The notes beneath the pieces were generated by a model, which worked only from the letters and a program-made list of their open reading frames with translations, was not told the origin of the DNA and ran no database searches. A stretch of 64,000 bases of DNA, taken from the NCBI RefSeq assembly GCF_035594125.1, contig NC_087181.1, forward strand, positions 6,930,840 through 6,994,839, written 5' to 3'. This document shows, in pieces, positions 1 through 12,400 of the stretch. Source of the stretch: Scylla paramamosain. Taxonomy: Eukaryota > Arthropoda > Malacostraca > Decapoda > Portunidae. The number at the start of each line of letters is the position of its first letter. Position 1 is the stretch's first letter. Made by a program: the position numbers and the translations under genes.

Positions 1-1698
1 CAATTATGTGATAAAAGATCATTATCAAAAAAGTTAATTTTAACTTTTTTTTCGGACTGTTATTTACCAAACCCTAAAGTGCATGCAAAGCCACCTATAT
101 GAGGAAATTAAACGACTTTACCAGAAACCTGTCTTTTGAGTGATTTTAAGCTTGTTAGGCATCAAAACGATAAATAATATGGAAGTCACTCTATATGAGA
201 ATCCAAAACAAAATACTGAAAACGTGTCTTTTCTGTGTTTTAGGTAGAAAAACGCTGAAACGGATGCAAACCAACAAATATGAAGAAATAGAATATTACC
301 AAAAAGGTATATTTAGAGTGTTTTTAATCTTGTTACCTACAAAAAGCGCGAAAAAGGATGCAAATCACTCTATATTGGGAAACAAAAGGATATTACGAGA
401 AACGTGAATAATGAGTGTTTCATAGTTTCACAAGAACCACAAGGCAAAAAACGCAAAAACTCGTGTATATGGAGAAGTTTCTTAGTTACTAAAACGCTGG
501 TACTCATGAATAACACTCTTAAATGAGAAACATAACAACCTTACGAAATGCGTGTATTTTGAGTGTTTTTCACATTCTTATTTACCAAAACCTCAAATTG
601 CATGCAAAACTAGCTTTATGTTGGTAAGAAATGACATTACCAGAAAAGTGACTTTGGGTGTTTTTGAGCGTGTTAGGCAATAAAGCACTAAAAAGCAGGG
701 CAATAACATTACATGGGAATGAAACCAACTTTTACCAAGAACTTGCCTTTAAGTTTTTTTGAGCTCCTTACATACCAAAACGCTAAAACGAATGCAAAAC
801 ACCCTTTATGGAGAATTAGAATAACATTACCAAAAACATGTATTTTAAGTGTTTTTGATCATGCTACCTATAAAAACGCGAAAATACATGCAAAGAACCC
901 TATGTTTGGGAAACGAAAGGACATTACGAGAAACGTGTATTATGAGTGTTTTTAAGTTCCTTAAGAACCAAAAAACGAAAACTAACAAATAACACTATAA
1001 AGAAAAAAATAAATGTATAAAAAAACGGCAATTTTTTTTTTTTTTTGTTATTCATCTTCATAGGTACCGAGATGCCAAAATTCTGGGAAAATTCTGGGCA
1101 ATTATGTGATAAAAGAATATTATCAAAAAAGTTAGTTTTAGCTTTTTTTTCGGAATGTCATGTACCAAACTCTAAAGTGAATGCAAAGCCACCTACATGA
1201 GGAAATTAAACGACTTTACGAGAAATCTTACTTTTGTGTGTTTTTCAGTATGTTAGGCACCAAAACGATAATAACATGGAAGTCACTCAATATGGGAATC
1301 CAAAACAAAATTACTGAAAACGTGTCTTTTCAGTGTTTAACGTAGAAAAACGCTAAAAAGGATGCAAACCAACCAATATGAAGAAATAGAATAACATTAC
1401 CAAATATGTATATTTTGAATGTTTTTGAGCTTGTTACCTTAAAAAAAAAATGCAAAAATGGATGCAAGGTATTGCAAAACAAAAGGACATTCTGAGAAAC
1501 GTGTATAATGAGTGTTTTATAGTTCAACAAGAACCAAAAGGCAAAAAACACAAAAACTCGTGTACCTAGAGAAGTTTCTTAGATACCAAAATGATGAAAC
1601 TCATGAATAACACTTTTAATTGAGAAACAGAATTACCTTACAAAATGTGTGTATTTTGAGTGTTTTTCACATTCTTAGTTACGAAAATCCCAAATTAC
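1..1698 (+). repeat. Satellite array, left block, 1.1-kb higher-order units
   Basis: About one and a half copies of the 1.1-kb higher-order unit that fills the left part of the window. Successive ~96-bp monomers share a start like cgctaaaacgcatgc, a middle like acattaccaaaaac and an end like gagtgtttttgagc. The phrase gaaaaacgct followed by gatgcaaacc (start of monomer D1) recurs at about 245 and 1345, giving a period near 1.1 kb. An A-tract/T-tract switch sits at about 991-1046. The block ends where the poly(T) of the minus-strand jockey-like element begins. No coding gene is supported. Confidence 0.9.
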
Positions 1699-1802
1699 AT
1701 TTTTTTTTTTTATGTAGGAAGGATACTGGCCAAGGGCAACAAAAATCTAATAAAAAAAATGCCCACTGAAATGCCAGTCCCATAAAAGGGTCAAGGCAGT
1801 GG

Positions 1803-4762
1803 TCAAAAATTGGTGGATAAGTGTCTTGAAACCTCCCTCTTAAAGGAATTCAAGTCATAGGAAGGTGGAAATACAGAAGAAGGCAGGGAGTTGCAGAGTT
1901 TACCAGAGAAAGGGATGAATAATTGAGAATACTGGTTAACTCTTGCGTTAGAGAGGTGGACAGAATAGGGGTGAGAGAAAGAAGAAAGTCTTGTGCAGCG
2001 AGGCCGCGGAAGGAGGGGAGGCATGCAGTTAGCAAGATCAGAAGAGCAGTTGGCATGAAAATAGCGGTAGAAGACAGCTAGATATGCAACATTGCGGCGG
2101 TGAGAGAGGGGCTGAAGACAGTCAGTTAGAGGAGAGGAGTTGATGAAACGAAAAGCTTTTGATTCCACCCTATCTAGAAGAGCAGTATGAGTGGAACCCC
2201 CCCAGACATGTGAAGCATATTCCATACATGGACGGATAAGGCCCTTGTACAGAGTTAGCAGCTGGGGGGGGGTGAGAAAAACTGGCGGAGACGTCTCAGA
2301 ACACCTAACTTCATAGAAGCTGTTTTAGCTAGAGATGAGATGTGAAGTTTCCAGTTCAGATTATAAGTAAAGGACAGACCGAGGATGTTCAGTGTAGAAG
2401 AGGGGGACAGTTGAGTGTCATTGAAGAAGAGGGGATAGTTGTCTGGAAGATTGTGTCGAGTTGATAGATGGAGGAATTGAGTTTTTGAGGCATTGAACAA
2501 TACCAAGTTTGCTCTGCCCCAATCAGAAATTTTAGAAAGATCAGAAGTCAGGCGTTCTGTGGCTTCCCTGCGTGATATGTTTACCTCCTGAAGGGTTGGA
2601 CGTCTATGAAAAGACGTGGAAAAGTGCAGGGTGGTATCATCAGCATAGGAGTGGATAGGACAAGAAGTTTGGTTTAGAAGATCATTAATGAATAATAAGA
2701 AGAGAGTGGGTGACAGGACAGAACCCTGAGGAACACCACTGTTAATAGATTTAGGAGAAGAACAGTGACCGTCTACCACAGCAGCAATAGAACGGTCAGA
2801 AAGGAAACTTGAGATGAAGTTACAGAGAGAAGGATAGAAACCGTAGGAGGGTAGTTTGGAAATCAAAGCTTTGTGCCAGACTCTATCAAAGGCTTTTGAT
2901 ATGTCCAAGGCAACAGCAAAAGTTTCACCAAAGTCTCTAAAAGAGGATGACCAAGACTCAGTAAGGAAAGCCAGAAGATCACCAGTAGACCGGCCTTGAC
3001 GGAACCCATACTGGCGATCAGATAGAAGGTTGTGAAGTGATAGATGTTTAAGAATCTTCCTGTTGAGGATAGATTCAAAAACTTTAGATAAGCAGGAAAT
3101 TAAAGCAATAGGACGGTAGTTTGAGGAATTAGAGTGGTCACCCTTTTTAGGAACAGGTTGAATGTAGGCAAACTTCCAGCAAGAAGGAAAGGTAGATGTT
3201 GACAGACAGAGCTGAAAGAGTTTGACTAGGCAAGGAGCATGCACGGAGGCACACTTTCGGAGAACAATAGGAGGGACCCCATCAGGTCCATAAGCCTTCC
3301 GAGGGTTTAGACCAGCGAGGGCATGGAAAACATCATTACGAAGAATTTTAATAGGTGGCATGAAGTAGTCAGAGGGTGGAGGACAGGGAGGAACAAGCCC
3401 AGAATCGTCCAAGGTAGAGTTTTTAGCAAAGGTTTGAGCAAAGAGTTCAGCTTTAGAAATAGATGTGATAACAGTGGTGCCATCTGGTTGAAGTAGAGGA
3501 GGGAAAGAAGAAGAAGCAAAGTTATTGGAGATATTTTTGGCTAGATGCCAGAAATCACGAGGGGAGTTAGATCTTGAAGGGTTTTGACATTTTCTGTTAA
3601 TAAAGGAGTTTTTGGCTAGTTGGAGAACAGACTTGGCATGGTTCCGGGCAGAAATATAAAGTGCATGAGATTCTGGTGATGGAAGGCTTAATTACCTTTT
3701 GTGGGCCACCTCTCTATCATGTATAGCACGAGAACAAGCTGTGTTAAACCAAGGTTTAGAAGGTTTAGGACGAGAAAAAGAGTGAGGAATGTACGCCTCC
3801 ATGCCAGACACTATCACCTATGGTATGCGCTCAGCACACAAAGACGGGTCTCTGACACGGAAGCAGTAGTCATTCCAAGGAAAATCAGCAAAATACCTCC
3901 TCAGGTCCCCCCAACTAGCAGAGGCAAAACGCCAGAGGCACCTTCGCTTAGGGGGATCCTGAGGAGGGATTGGAGTGATAGGACAAGATAAAGATATGAG
4001 ATTGTGATCGGAGGAGCCCAACGGAGAAGAAAGGGTGACAGCATAAGCAGGATTAGAGGTCAGGAAAAGGTCAAGAATGTTGGGCGTATCTCCAAGACGG
4101 TCAGGAATACGAGTAGGGTGTTGCACCAATTGCTCTAGGTCATGGAGGATAGCAAAGTTGTAGGCTAGTTCACCAGGATGGTCAGTGAAGGGAGAGGAAA
4201 GCCAAAGCTGGTGGTGAACATTGAAGTCTCCAAGAATGGAGATCTCTGCAAAAGGGAAGAGGGTCAGAATGTGCTCCACTTTGGAAGTTAAGTAGTCAAA
4301 GAATTTCTTATAGTCAGAGGAGTTAGGAGAGAGGTATACAGCACAGATAAATTTAGTATGAGAATGACTCTGTAGTCGTAGCCAGATGGTGGAAAACTCG
4401 GAAGATTCAAGAGCGTGGGCACAAGAGCAGGTTAAGTCATTGCGCACATAAACGCAGCATCCAGCTTTGGATCGAAAATGAGGATAGAGAAAGTAGGAGG
4501 GAACAGAAAAGGGGCTACTGTCAGTTGCCTCAGACACCTGAGTTTCAGTGAGGAAAAGAAGAGAAGGTTTAGAAGAGGAGAGGTGGTGTTCTACAGATTG
4601 ATAATTAGATCTTAGACCGCGAATGTTGCAGAAGTTAATGAAGAAAAAGTTGAGGGGGGTATCAAGACATTTAGGGTCGTCGAAGGAAAGGCAGTCCGAC
4701 CTGGGGACATTTATGGTCCCCTCCCCAGATGGGGACTCCGAGGCTGGTGTAGGAGTCGCCAT
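1803..4762 (-). pseudogene. Endonuclease/reverse transcriptase ORF, disrupted (jockey-like)
   Basis: Homologue of the intact ORF at 34902-37862. The endonuclease part (4762 down to about 3818) is readable, with LTET, GDFNVHH and SSDHNLI motifs; one serine codon after the SNP residues is missing in frame. Compared with the intact copy there are two nonsense codons: TAG in place of a glutamate codon near 3815-3817, and TAA in place of a tyrosine codon near 3688-3690. The reverse transcriptase follows, with conserved [21 protein letters not shown] and YADD. A run of nine C (minus strand, about 2264-2272) replaces a seven-base stretch and shifts the frame by two just after the FFSPP residues. The C-terminal part (2225-1803) continues in another frame to the normal end. 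The copy cannot make a full protein without suppression. Confidence 0.93.
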
Positions 4763-4967
4763 GATTTTAAAATTTTTGAGTGAAGGGTGTGTGTGTTATT
4801 AGGTGCTTGTAGTTTTGTGTGGAGGAAGAGAGTTGTCTTTAGAGGGCAGGCTGTGACTACCCCCTTGTGTTGTGAGACACAAAGGGAAATGTTCAGCGAG
4901 TTCACAGCTGGGTTTAATGATAATTTCACAGCATCCCCTGAACAGTGCTTTAGACCTCACTGGGAGT
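4763..4967 (-). other. 5' UTR of the jockey-like element
   Basis: About 205 bp upstream of the ATG at 4762. It is much less AT-rich than the satellite and differs from it in composition, so it belongs to the element. It contains a short GT-rich stretch near 4788-4798. Jockey-clade elements usually carry an internal promoter at the 5' end; no promoter motif can be assigned here with confidence. The plus-strand copy lost all but the last ~16 bases before the ATG. A 60-codon ORF crossing this region on the plus strand is taken as chance. Confidence 0.6.
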
Positions 4968-7627
4968 AATTACGAAGAATAAAATAAAATAGAACAAGCT
5001 TACCAAATGAGTGTATTTTGGGTGTTTTTCACATTCTTAGTTACCAAAACCCCAAATTGCATGCGAAATATTGTGGGATAAAATTGTGGAAAAAAAATGA
5101 CATTAACATAAAAAAGTTTTTTTGAGTGTTTTTGAGCGTGTTAGGAAATAAAGCACTAAAAAGCAGGGCAATCACATTACATAGGGATAAAACCAATTTT
5201 CACCAAGAACTTCCCTTTAAGATCTTTTGAGCTCCTTACATACAAAAACGCTAAAACGCAAGCAAAACACCCTTTATGAAGAAACAGAATAACATTACCA
5301 ACAACACGTATTTTGAGTGTTTTTGATCATGTTACATATAAAAACACTTAAATACATGTTTGGAAAACGAAAAAAAACATTACGAGAAACGTGTATTATG
5401 AGTGTTTTTAAGTTTCTTAAGTACCAAAAAGCTAAAAGCCATAAATAACGCTCTTTATAGAGAAAAATAAATAAATAAATAAATAAAAAAATGGCATTTT
5501 TTTTTTGTTATTCATATTCATAGGTACTGAAATGCCGAAAGTCTGGCAAAATTCAGGGAAATTATGTGAAAAAAAACATTATCAAAAAAGTTAATTTTAG
5601 CTTTTTTTTTGGACTGTTATGTATTTTACCAGAAACCTCTCTTTTGAGTGTTTTCTTTTTTAGCATGTTAGGCATCAAAAGTATAAATAATATGGAAGTC
5701 ACTCAATATGGGAATGCAAAACAAAATTACTGAAAACGTGTCTTTTCCGTGTTTTACGTAGAAAAACGCTAAAACGGATGCAAACCAACCAATATGAAAA
5801 AATAGAATAACATTACCAGAAAGGTATATTTTGAGTGTTTTTGAGCCTGTTAACCACAAAAAACGCGAAAATGGATGCAAAGCACTCTATATTGGGAAAC
5901 AAAAGGACATTACGAGAAACGTGTATAATTTATGGTTTCACAAGAACCACAAGGCAAAAAACGCAAAAACTCGTATATATGGATAAGTTTCTTAGATACC
6001 AAAATGCTGAAACTCATGAATAACACTCCTAATTGAGAAACAGAACAACCTTACTATATGCGTGTATTTTGAGAGATTTTCACATTCTTAGTTACCAAAA
6101 CCCCAAATTGCATGCAAAACCAGATTTATGTGGGAAAAAATGATATTACCAGAAAAGTGTCTTTTGAGTGTTTTTGAGCGTGATAGGATATAAAGCACTA
6201 AAAAGCAGGGGAATCACATTAAATTCGAATAAAACCAATTTTTACAAAGAACTTGCCTTTAAGTGTTTTTGAGCTCCTTATATACCAAAACGCTAAAACG
6301 CCTGCAAAACACACTTTATGGAGAAACATAATAACATTACTAAAAACATGTATTTTGAGTGTTTTTGATCATGTTATCTATAAAAACGCCTAAATACATA
6401 GAAAGAACCTTATGTTTGGGAAACGAAAGGACATTACGAGAAACGTGTATTATGAGTGTTTTTAAGTTCCTTAAGTACCAAAAAGCTAAAACCCACAAAT
6501 AACACTCTTTATTTAGAAAAAAAAAAAAAAAAAAAAACATTGAATTTTTATTTTTTGTCCTTCATCTTCATAGGTACCGAGATGACAAAATTCTGGGAAA
6601 ATTCAGGGCAATTATATGATAAAAGAACATCAAAAAAGTTGATTTTAGCTTTTTTTTCGGACTGTTATGTACCAAACCCTAAAGTGCATGCAAAGCCTCC
6701 TATATGAGGAAATTGAATGACTTTACCAGAAATCTGTCTTTTGAGTGTTTTTCAGCATGTTAGGCACCAAAACGATAAATAATAATGAACTCACTCAATA
6801 TGGGAATCCAAAACAAAATTACTTAAAACGTGTCTTCTCAGTATTTTACCTAGAAAAAAACGCTAAAACGGATGCAAACCAACCAATATCAAGAAATAGA
6901 AAAACATTAACAAAAAGGTACATTTTGAGTGTTTTTGAGCTTACCTACAAAAAAAAAAAAAACGCGAAAATTGATGCAAGGCACTCTATATTGGGAAAGA
7001 AAGGGACATTGCCAGAAAAGTGTATAATGAGTGTTTTTAAATTCATTAAGTACCATAAAGCTACAAAATACAAAAAAGCCACAAATAACTCTCTATTGAG
7101 AAAAAATAAATAAATAAATAAAAAAAAACGATATTTTTTTTTTCTTTCTTATTCATCTTCACAGATACCGAGATGCCAAAATTCGGGCAAAATTCATGAA
7201 ATTTTGTGAAATAAGAACATTATCAAAAAAGTTAATTTTAGGTTCTTTTTTTTCGACTGTTATGTAGCAAACCCTAAAGTGCATGCAAAACCACCTATAT
7301 GGGGAAATCAAACGTTTTTCCCAGAAAACTGTCTTATGAGTGTTTTTCAGCATGTTAGGCACCAAAACGATAAATAACATGGAAATCACTCTATATGGGA
7401 ATCCAAAACAAAATTAATGAAAACGTGTCTTTTTGGTGTTTTACGAAGAAAAACGCTAAAACGGATGCAAACCAACCAATATGAAAAAAAAAAATTGGAT
7501 AACATTACCAAAAAGGTATATTTTGAGTGTTTTTGAGCTTGTTACTTACAAAAAAGGTGAAAATGGATGCAAAGCACTATCTATTGGGAAAGAAAAGGAC
7601 ATTACGAGAAACGTGTATTATTATTTT

Positions 7628-7670
7628 CGAGCAAAAGAACTTGTGGTTCACAAGAACCACAAGGCAAAAA
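7628..7670 (+). repeat. Hairpin variant in monomer E1
   Basis: A local insertion creates the inverted repeat cttgtggttc / gaaccacaag separated by four bases. The arms pair perfectly. Ordinary E1 monomers have only the right arm (caagaaccacaaggc). The same insertion is found near 14937 (with an imperfect arm) and 29690, so it is an inherited variant and not a sequencing error. Confidence 0.75.
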
Positions 7671-9423
7671 ACGCAAAAACTCGTGTATATAAAGAAGCTT
7701 CCTAGATACCAAAATGCTGAAACTCATGAACAACAATCTCAATTGAGAAACAGAACAACCTTACCAAAAGTGTGTATTTTCAGTCTCTTTCACATTCTTA
7801 GCAAAATCCCAAATAGCATGCAAAACTAGCTTTATGTGGGAAAAAAAATGACATTACCAGAAGTGTCTTTTGAGTGTTTTTGAGCGTGTTAAGCAATAAA
7901 GCACTAAAAAGCAGGGCAATCACATTACATGGGAATAAAACCAACTTTGACCAAGAACTTGCCATTATGTGTTTTTGAGCTCCTTACATACCAAAACGCT
8001 AAAACGCATGCAAAACACTCCTTTATGGAGAAGGAGAAAAACATTACCAAAAACATGTGTTTTAAGTGTTTTTGATCATGTTACGTATAAAAACGCTTAA
8101 ATACAAGCAAAGAACCCTATCTTTGGGAAACGAAAGGACATTACGAGAAACGTGTATTATGACTGTTTTTAAGTTCCTTAAGTATTGATTTTCATAAGTA
8201 CCGAGATGCCAAGATTCTGCCAAAATTCAGGGAATTTATGTGGAAAAAAGAACATTATCAAAAAAGTTAATTATAGCTTTTTTTTCGGATTGTTATTTAC
8301 CAAACCCTAAAGTGCATGCAAAGCCACCTATATGAGGAAATTAAACGACTTTACCAGAAACCTGTCTTTTCAGTGTTTTTCAGCATGTTAGGCACCAAAC
8401 CGATAAATAATATGGAAGTCAGTCAATATGTGAATCCAAAAGAAAATTACTGAAAACGTCTCTTTTCAGTGTTTTACGTAGAAAAAACGCTAAAACGGAT
8501 GCAAAGCAACGAATATGAAGAAATAGAATAACATTACCAAAAAAGTGTTTTTGAGCTTTTTACCCACAAAAAACGCGAAAATGGATGTAAAAGCATTCTA
8601 TATTGGGAAGCAAAAGGACATTTAGAGAAACGTGTATAATGATTGTTTTATAGTTTCACAAGAACCACAAGACAAAAAACGCAAAAACTCGTGTATATAG
8701 AGAAGTTTCTTACATACCAAAATGCTAAAACTAATGAATAACACTTTTAATTGAGAAACAGAACTACCTTACCAAATGTGTGTATTTTGAGTGTTTTTCA
8801 CATTCTTAGTTACGAGAATCCCAAATTACATGCGAAACTAGCTTTATGTGGGAAAAAAAATGACATTATCAGAAAAGTGTCTTTTGAGTGTTTTTGAGCG
8901 TGATATGCAACAAAACACTAAAAAGCAGAACAATCACATTATATAGGAATAAAACCAACTGTTACGAAGAACTTGCCTTTAAGTGTTTTTAACTCCTTAC
9001 ATACCAAAACGCTAAAACGCATGCAAAACACCCTTTATAGAGAAACAGAATAACATTGTTTTTGATCATGTTATCTATAAAAACGCTTAAATACATGCAA
9101 AGAACCCTGTCTGTGAAACTAAAGGACATTACAAAAATCGTGTATTATGATTGTTTTTAAATTCCTTAAGTACCAAAAAACTAAAACCCACAAATAGAAA
9201 AAAATAAATAACTAAAAAAATATAATTTTTTTTTATTCATCTACATAGGTATGAAGATGCCAAAATTCAGGGAAAATTGAGGGAAATTATGTAAAAAAAA
9301 AAAAAAACATTATAAAATTTTTTTTTTATTTTTTCCGGAATTATGTACCAAACCCAGAAGTGCATGCAAAGCCACCTATATGGGGAAATTACACGAATTT
9401 ACCAGAAATCTGTCTTTTGAGTG

Positions 9424-12400
9424 TTTTCAACAATTTCAACAATATTACTGAAAACGTCTTTTCAGTGATTTACGAAGAAAAACGTTAAAACGGATGCAAA
9501 CCAACCAATATAAAGAAATAGAATAACATTACCAAAAACATATATTTTTGAGTGTTTTTCAGCTTGTTACCTACAAAAAATGCGAAAATGGATGGAAAGC
9601 ACTCTATATTGGGAAACAAAAGAACATTACGAGAAACGTGTATAATGAGTGTTTTATAGTTTCACACGAACCACAAGGCAAAAAACGCAAAAACTTGTGT
9701 ATATAGAGAAGTTTCATACATACCAAAATGCTGAAATGCATGAATAACACTTTTAATATAAAAACAGAACTATCTTACCAAATGTGTGTATTTTGAGTGT
9801 TTTTCACATTCTTAGTTACGAAAATCCCAAATTACATGCGAAACTAGCTTTATGTGGAAAAAAAAATGATATTACAAGAAAAGTGTCTTTTGAGTGTTTT
9901 TGAGGGTGATATGCAACAAAGCACTAAAAAGCAGTTGAGTGTTTTTGAGCTTACCTCCAAAAAAATGCAAAAATGGATGTAAAGCACTCTATATTAGGAA
10001 ACAAAAGGACATTACGAGAAAAGTGTATAATAAGTGTTTTATAGTTTTAAAAGAACCACAAGGCAATAAACTCAAAAACTCGTGTATATAGAGAAATTTC
10101 TTACATACCGAAATGATGAAATGCATGAATAACACTTTTAATCGATAAACAGAACTACCTTACCAAATTGTGTATTTTGAATGTTTTCACATTCTTAGTT
10201 ACGAAAATGCCAAATTAAATGCAAAACTACCTTCATGTGGGAAAAAAATGACATTACCAAAAAAGTGTCTTTTTAGTGTTTTTGAACGTGATATGCAACA
10301 AAGCACAAAAAAAGATGAACACTCACATTACATGGGAATAAAACCAACTTTTACGAAGAACTTGCCCTTAAGTGTTTTTTTAACTCCTTACATACCAAAT
10401 CGCTAAAACGCATGCAAAACACCCTTTATGGAGAAACAATAACATTACCAAAAACATGTATTTTGAGTGTTTTTGATCATATAACCAATAAAAACGCTTA
10501 AATACATGTAAAGAACCCTATGTTTGTATAACAAAAGGACATTACAAAAATCGTGTATTGTTTTTAAGTTCCTTAAGTACCAAAAAGCTAAAACCCACAA
10601 ATATCACTATTTATAGAGAGAGAGATAAATTTATTTATTTTTTTTGTTATTCATCTTCATAGGTACCGAGATGCCAAAATTCTGGCAAAATTCATGGAAA
10701 TTTTGTAAAAATAAATCATTATAAAAAAAATAGTTTTAGCTTTTTTTCTGGAGTTATGTACAAACCCTGAAGTGCATGCAAATCCACCTATATTGGGAAA
10801 TTACACGACTTTACCAGAAACCTGTCTTTTGAGTGTTTTTCAGCAATTTCAACAATATTACTGAAAACGTGTCTTTTCAGTGATTTACGTAGAAAAACGC
10901 TAAAACGGATGTAAACCAACCAATATGAAGAAATAGAATAACATTTCCAAAAAGATATATTTTGATGTGTTTTTGAGCTTGTTACCTACAAAAAATGCAA
11001 AAATGGATGGAAAGCACTTTATATTGGCAAAGAAAAGGACATTACGAGAAACGTGTATGAGTGTTTTATAGTTTGACAAGAACCACAAGGTAAAAAAACT
11101 CAAAAACTCGTGTACATAAAGAAGTTTCTTACATACCATGTAAACTCATGAATAACACTTTTAATTTTGAAACAGAAATACCTTACCAAATGTGTGTATT
11201 AGACAAGTTTCTTACATACCAAAATGCTGAAACTCATGAATAACACTTTTAATTAAGAAATAGAACAACCTTACTAAATGCTTGTGTTTTGTGTTTTTTC
11301 ACATTCTTAGTTACCAAAACCCCAAATTCCATGCAAAACTAGCTTTATGTGGAAAAAAATGATATTACCAGAAAAGTGTCTTTTGAGTGTTTTGAGCGTG
11401 TTAGGCAATAAAGCACTAAAAAGCAGGGCAATCACATTACATGGGAATAAAAACAAATTTTACGAAGAACTTGCCTTTAAGTGTTTTTGAGCTCATTACA
11501 TACCAAAACGCTAAAACGCATGCAAAACACCTTTTATGGAGAAACAGAATAAAATTACCAAACACATATATTTTGAGTGTTTTTGATCATGTTATCTACA
11601 AAAACTCTTAAATACATGGAAAGAACCTTATGTTTGCGAAACGAAAGGACATTACGAGAAATGTGTATTATAAGTGTTTTTAAGTTCCTTAAGTACCAAA
11701 AAGTTTAAAACCCACAAATAACACTCTTTATTTAGAAAAAAAAGTAAGAAAATGAAAAAAATAGGATTTTTTTTTATGTTATTCATCTTCATAGATACCG
11801 AGATGCCAAATTCTGGGAAAATTCAGGGCTATTATATGATAAAAGAAAAATTATCAAAAAAGTTAATTTTAGCTTTTTTTCGGACTTTGCAAGAAAAATG
11901 TATAATGAGTTTTTTTATAGTTCAAAAGAACCAAAACGCAAAAAACACAAAAAACTCGTGTATATGGAGAAGGATCCTAGATACCAAAATGCTGAAACTC
12001 ATGAATAACACACTTAATTGAGAAACAGAACAACCTTACTAAATGCGTGTATTTTGAGTGCTTTTCACATTCTTAGTTACCAAAACCCCAAATTGCATGC
12101 GAAACCACCTTTATGTGAGAAAAAAATGACATTACCAGAAAAGTGTCTTTTAAGTGTTTTTGAGCGTGATAGGCAATAAAGCACTAAAAAGCAGAGCAAT
12201 CATATTACATTGGAATAACACCAATTTATACCAAAAACTTGCCTTTAAGTGTTTTTAAGCTCCTTATATATAAAACTGCTAAAACGCTTGGAAAACACAC
12301 TTTATGGAGAAACAAAACAACATTACCAAAAACATGTATTTTCAGTGTTTTTGATCATGTTATCTATAAAAACGCTTAAATATATGCAAAGAACATTATG

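Larger units (their letters stand above)
1699..4967 (-). mobile_element. Jockey-like non-LTR retrotransposon, decayed copy
   Basis: Minus-strand non-LTR retrotransposon without LTRs. Its 3' end is a poly(T) run on the plus strand at 1700-1711, followed by a 3' UTR shared with the copy at 34886-37979. Its 5' end extends about 200 bp upstream of the ORF start (4763-4967), sequence the other copy lacks, so this is the more complete copy at the 5' side. The hexamer aattac occurs at 1693-1698 and 4968-4973 and may be a short target-site duplication, though six bases in AT-rich satellite is weak evidence. Residue differences from the plus copy are few (a handful in the first 240), so the two are recent relatives. 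No ORF1 is visible, so the family may have one ORF, or both copies may be 5' truncated. Confidence 0.9.

Noticed and set aside
1330..1551. 73-codon minus-strand ORF rich in Phe, Leu and Ile
   Set aside because: Hydrophobic only because it is the reverse complement of A-rich satellite. Its pattern recurs at 5668, 12723, 15804 and elsewhere as a repeat artefact, not a membrane protein family.
1620..5070. A ~75-100-bp target-site duplication around the minus-strand jockey-like element
   Set aside because: Both flanks carry the same part of an A monomer, but with several differences. They are two satellite monomers, not a duplication made at insertion. Only the hexamer aattac remains as a candidate.
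6745..7113. 122-codon plus-strand ORF in the satellite
   Set aside because: It spans several monomers whose lengths are near multiples of three, repeats the same ~32-residue pattern, and has no domain. Similar ORFs occur on both strands throughout the array.
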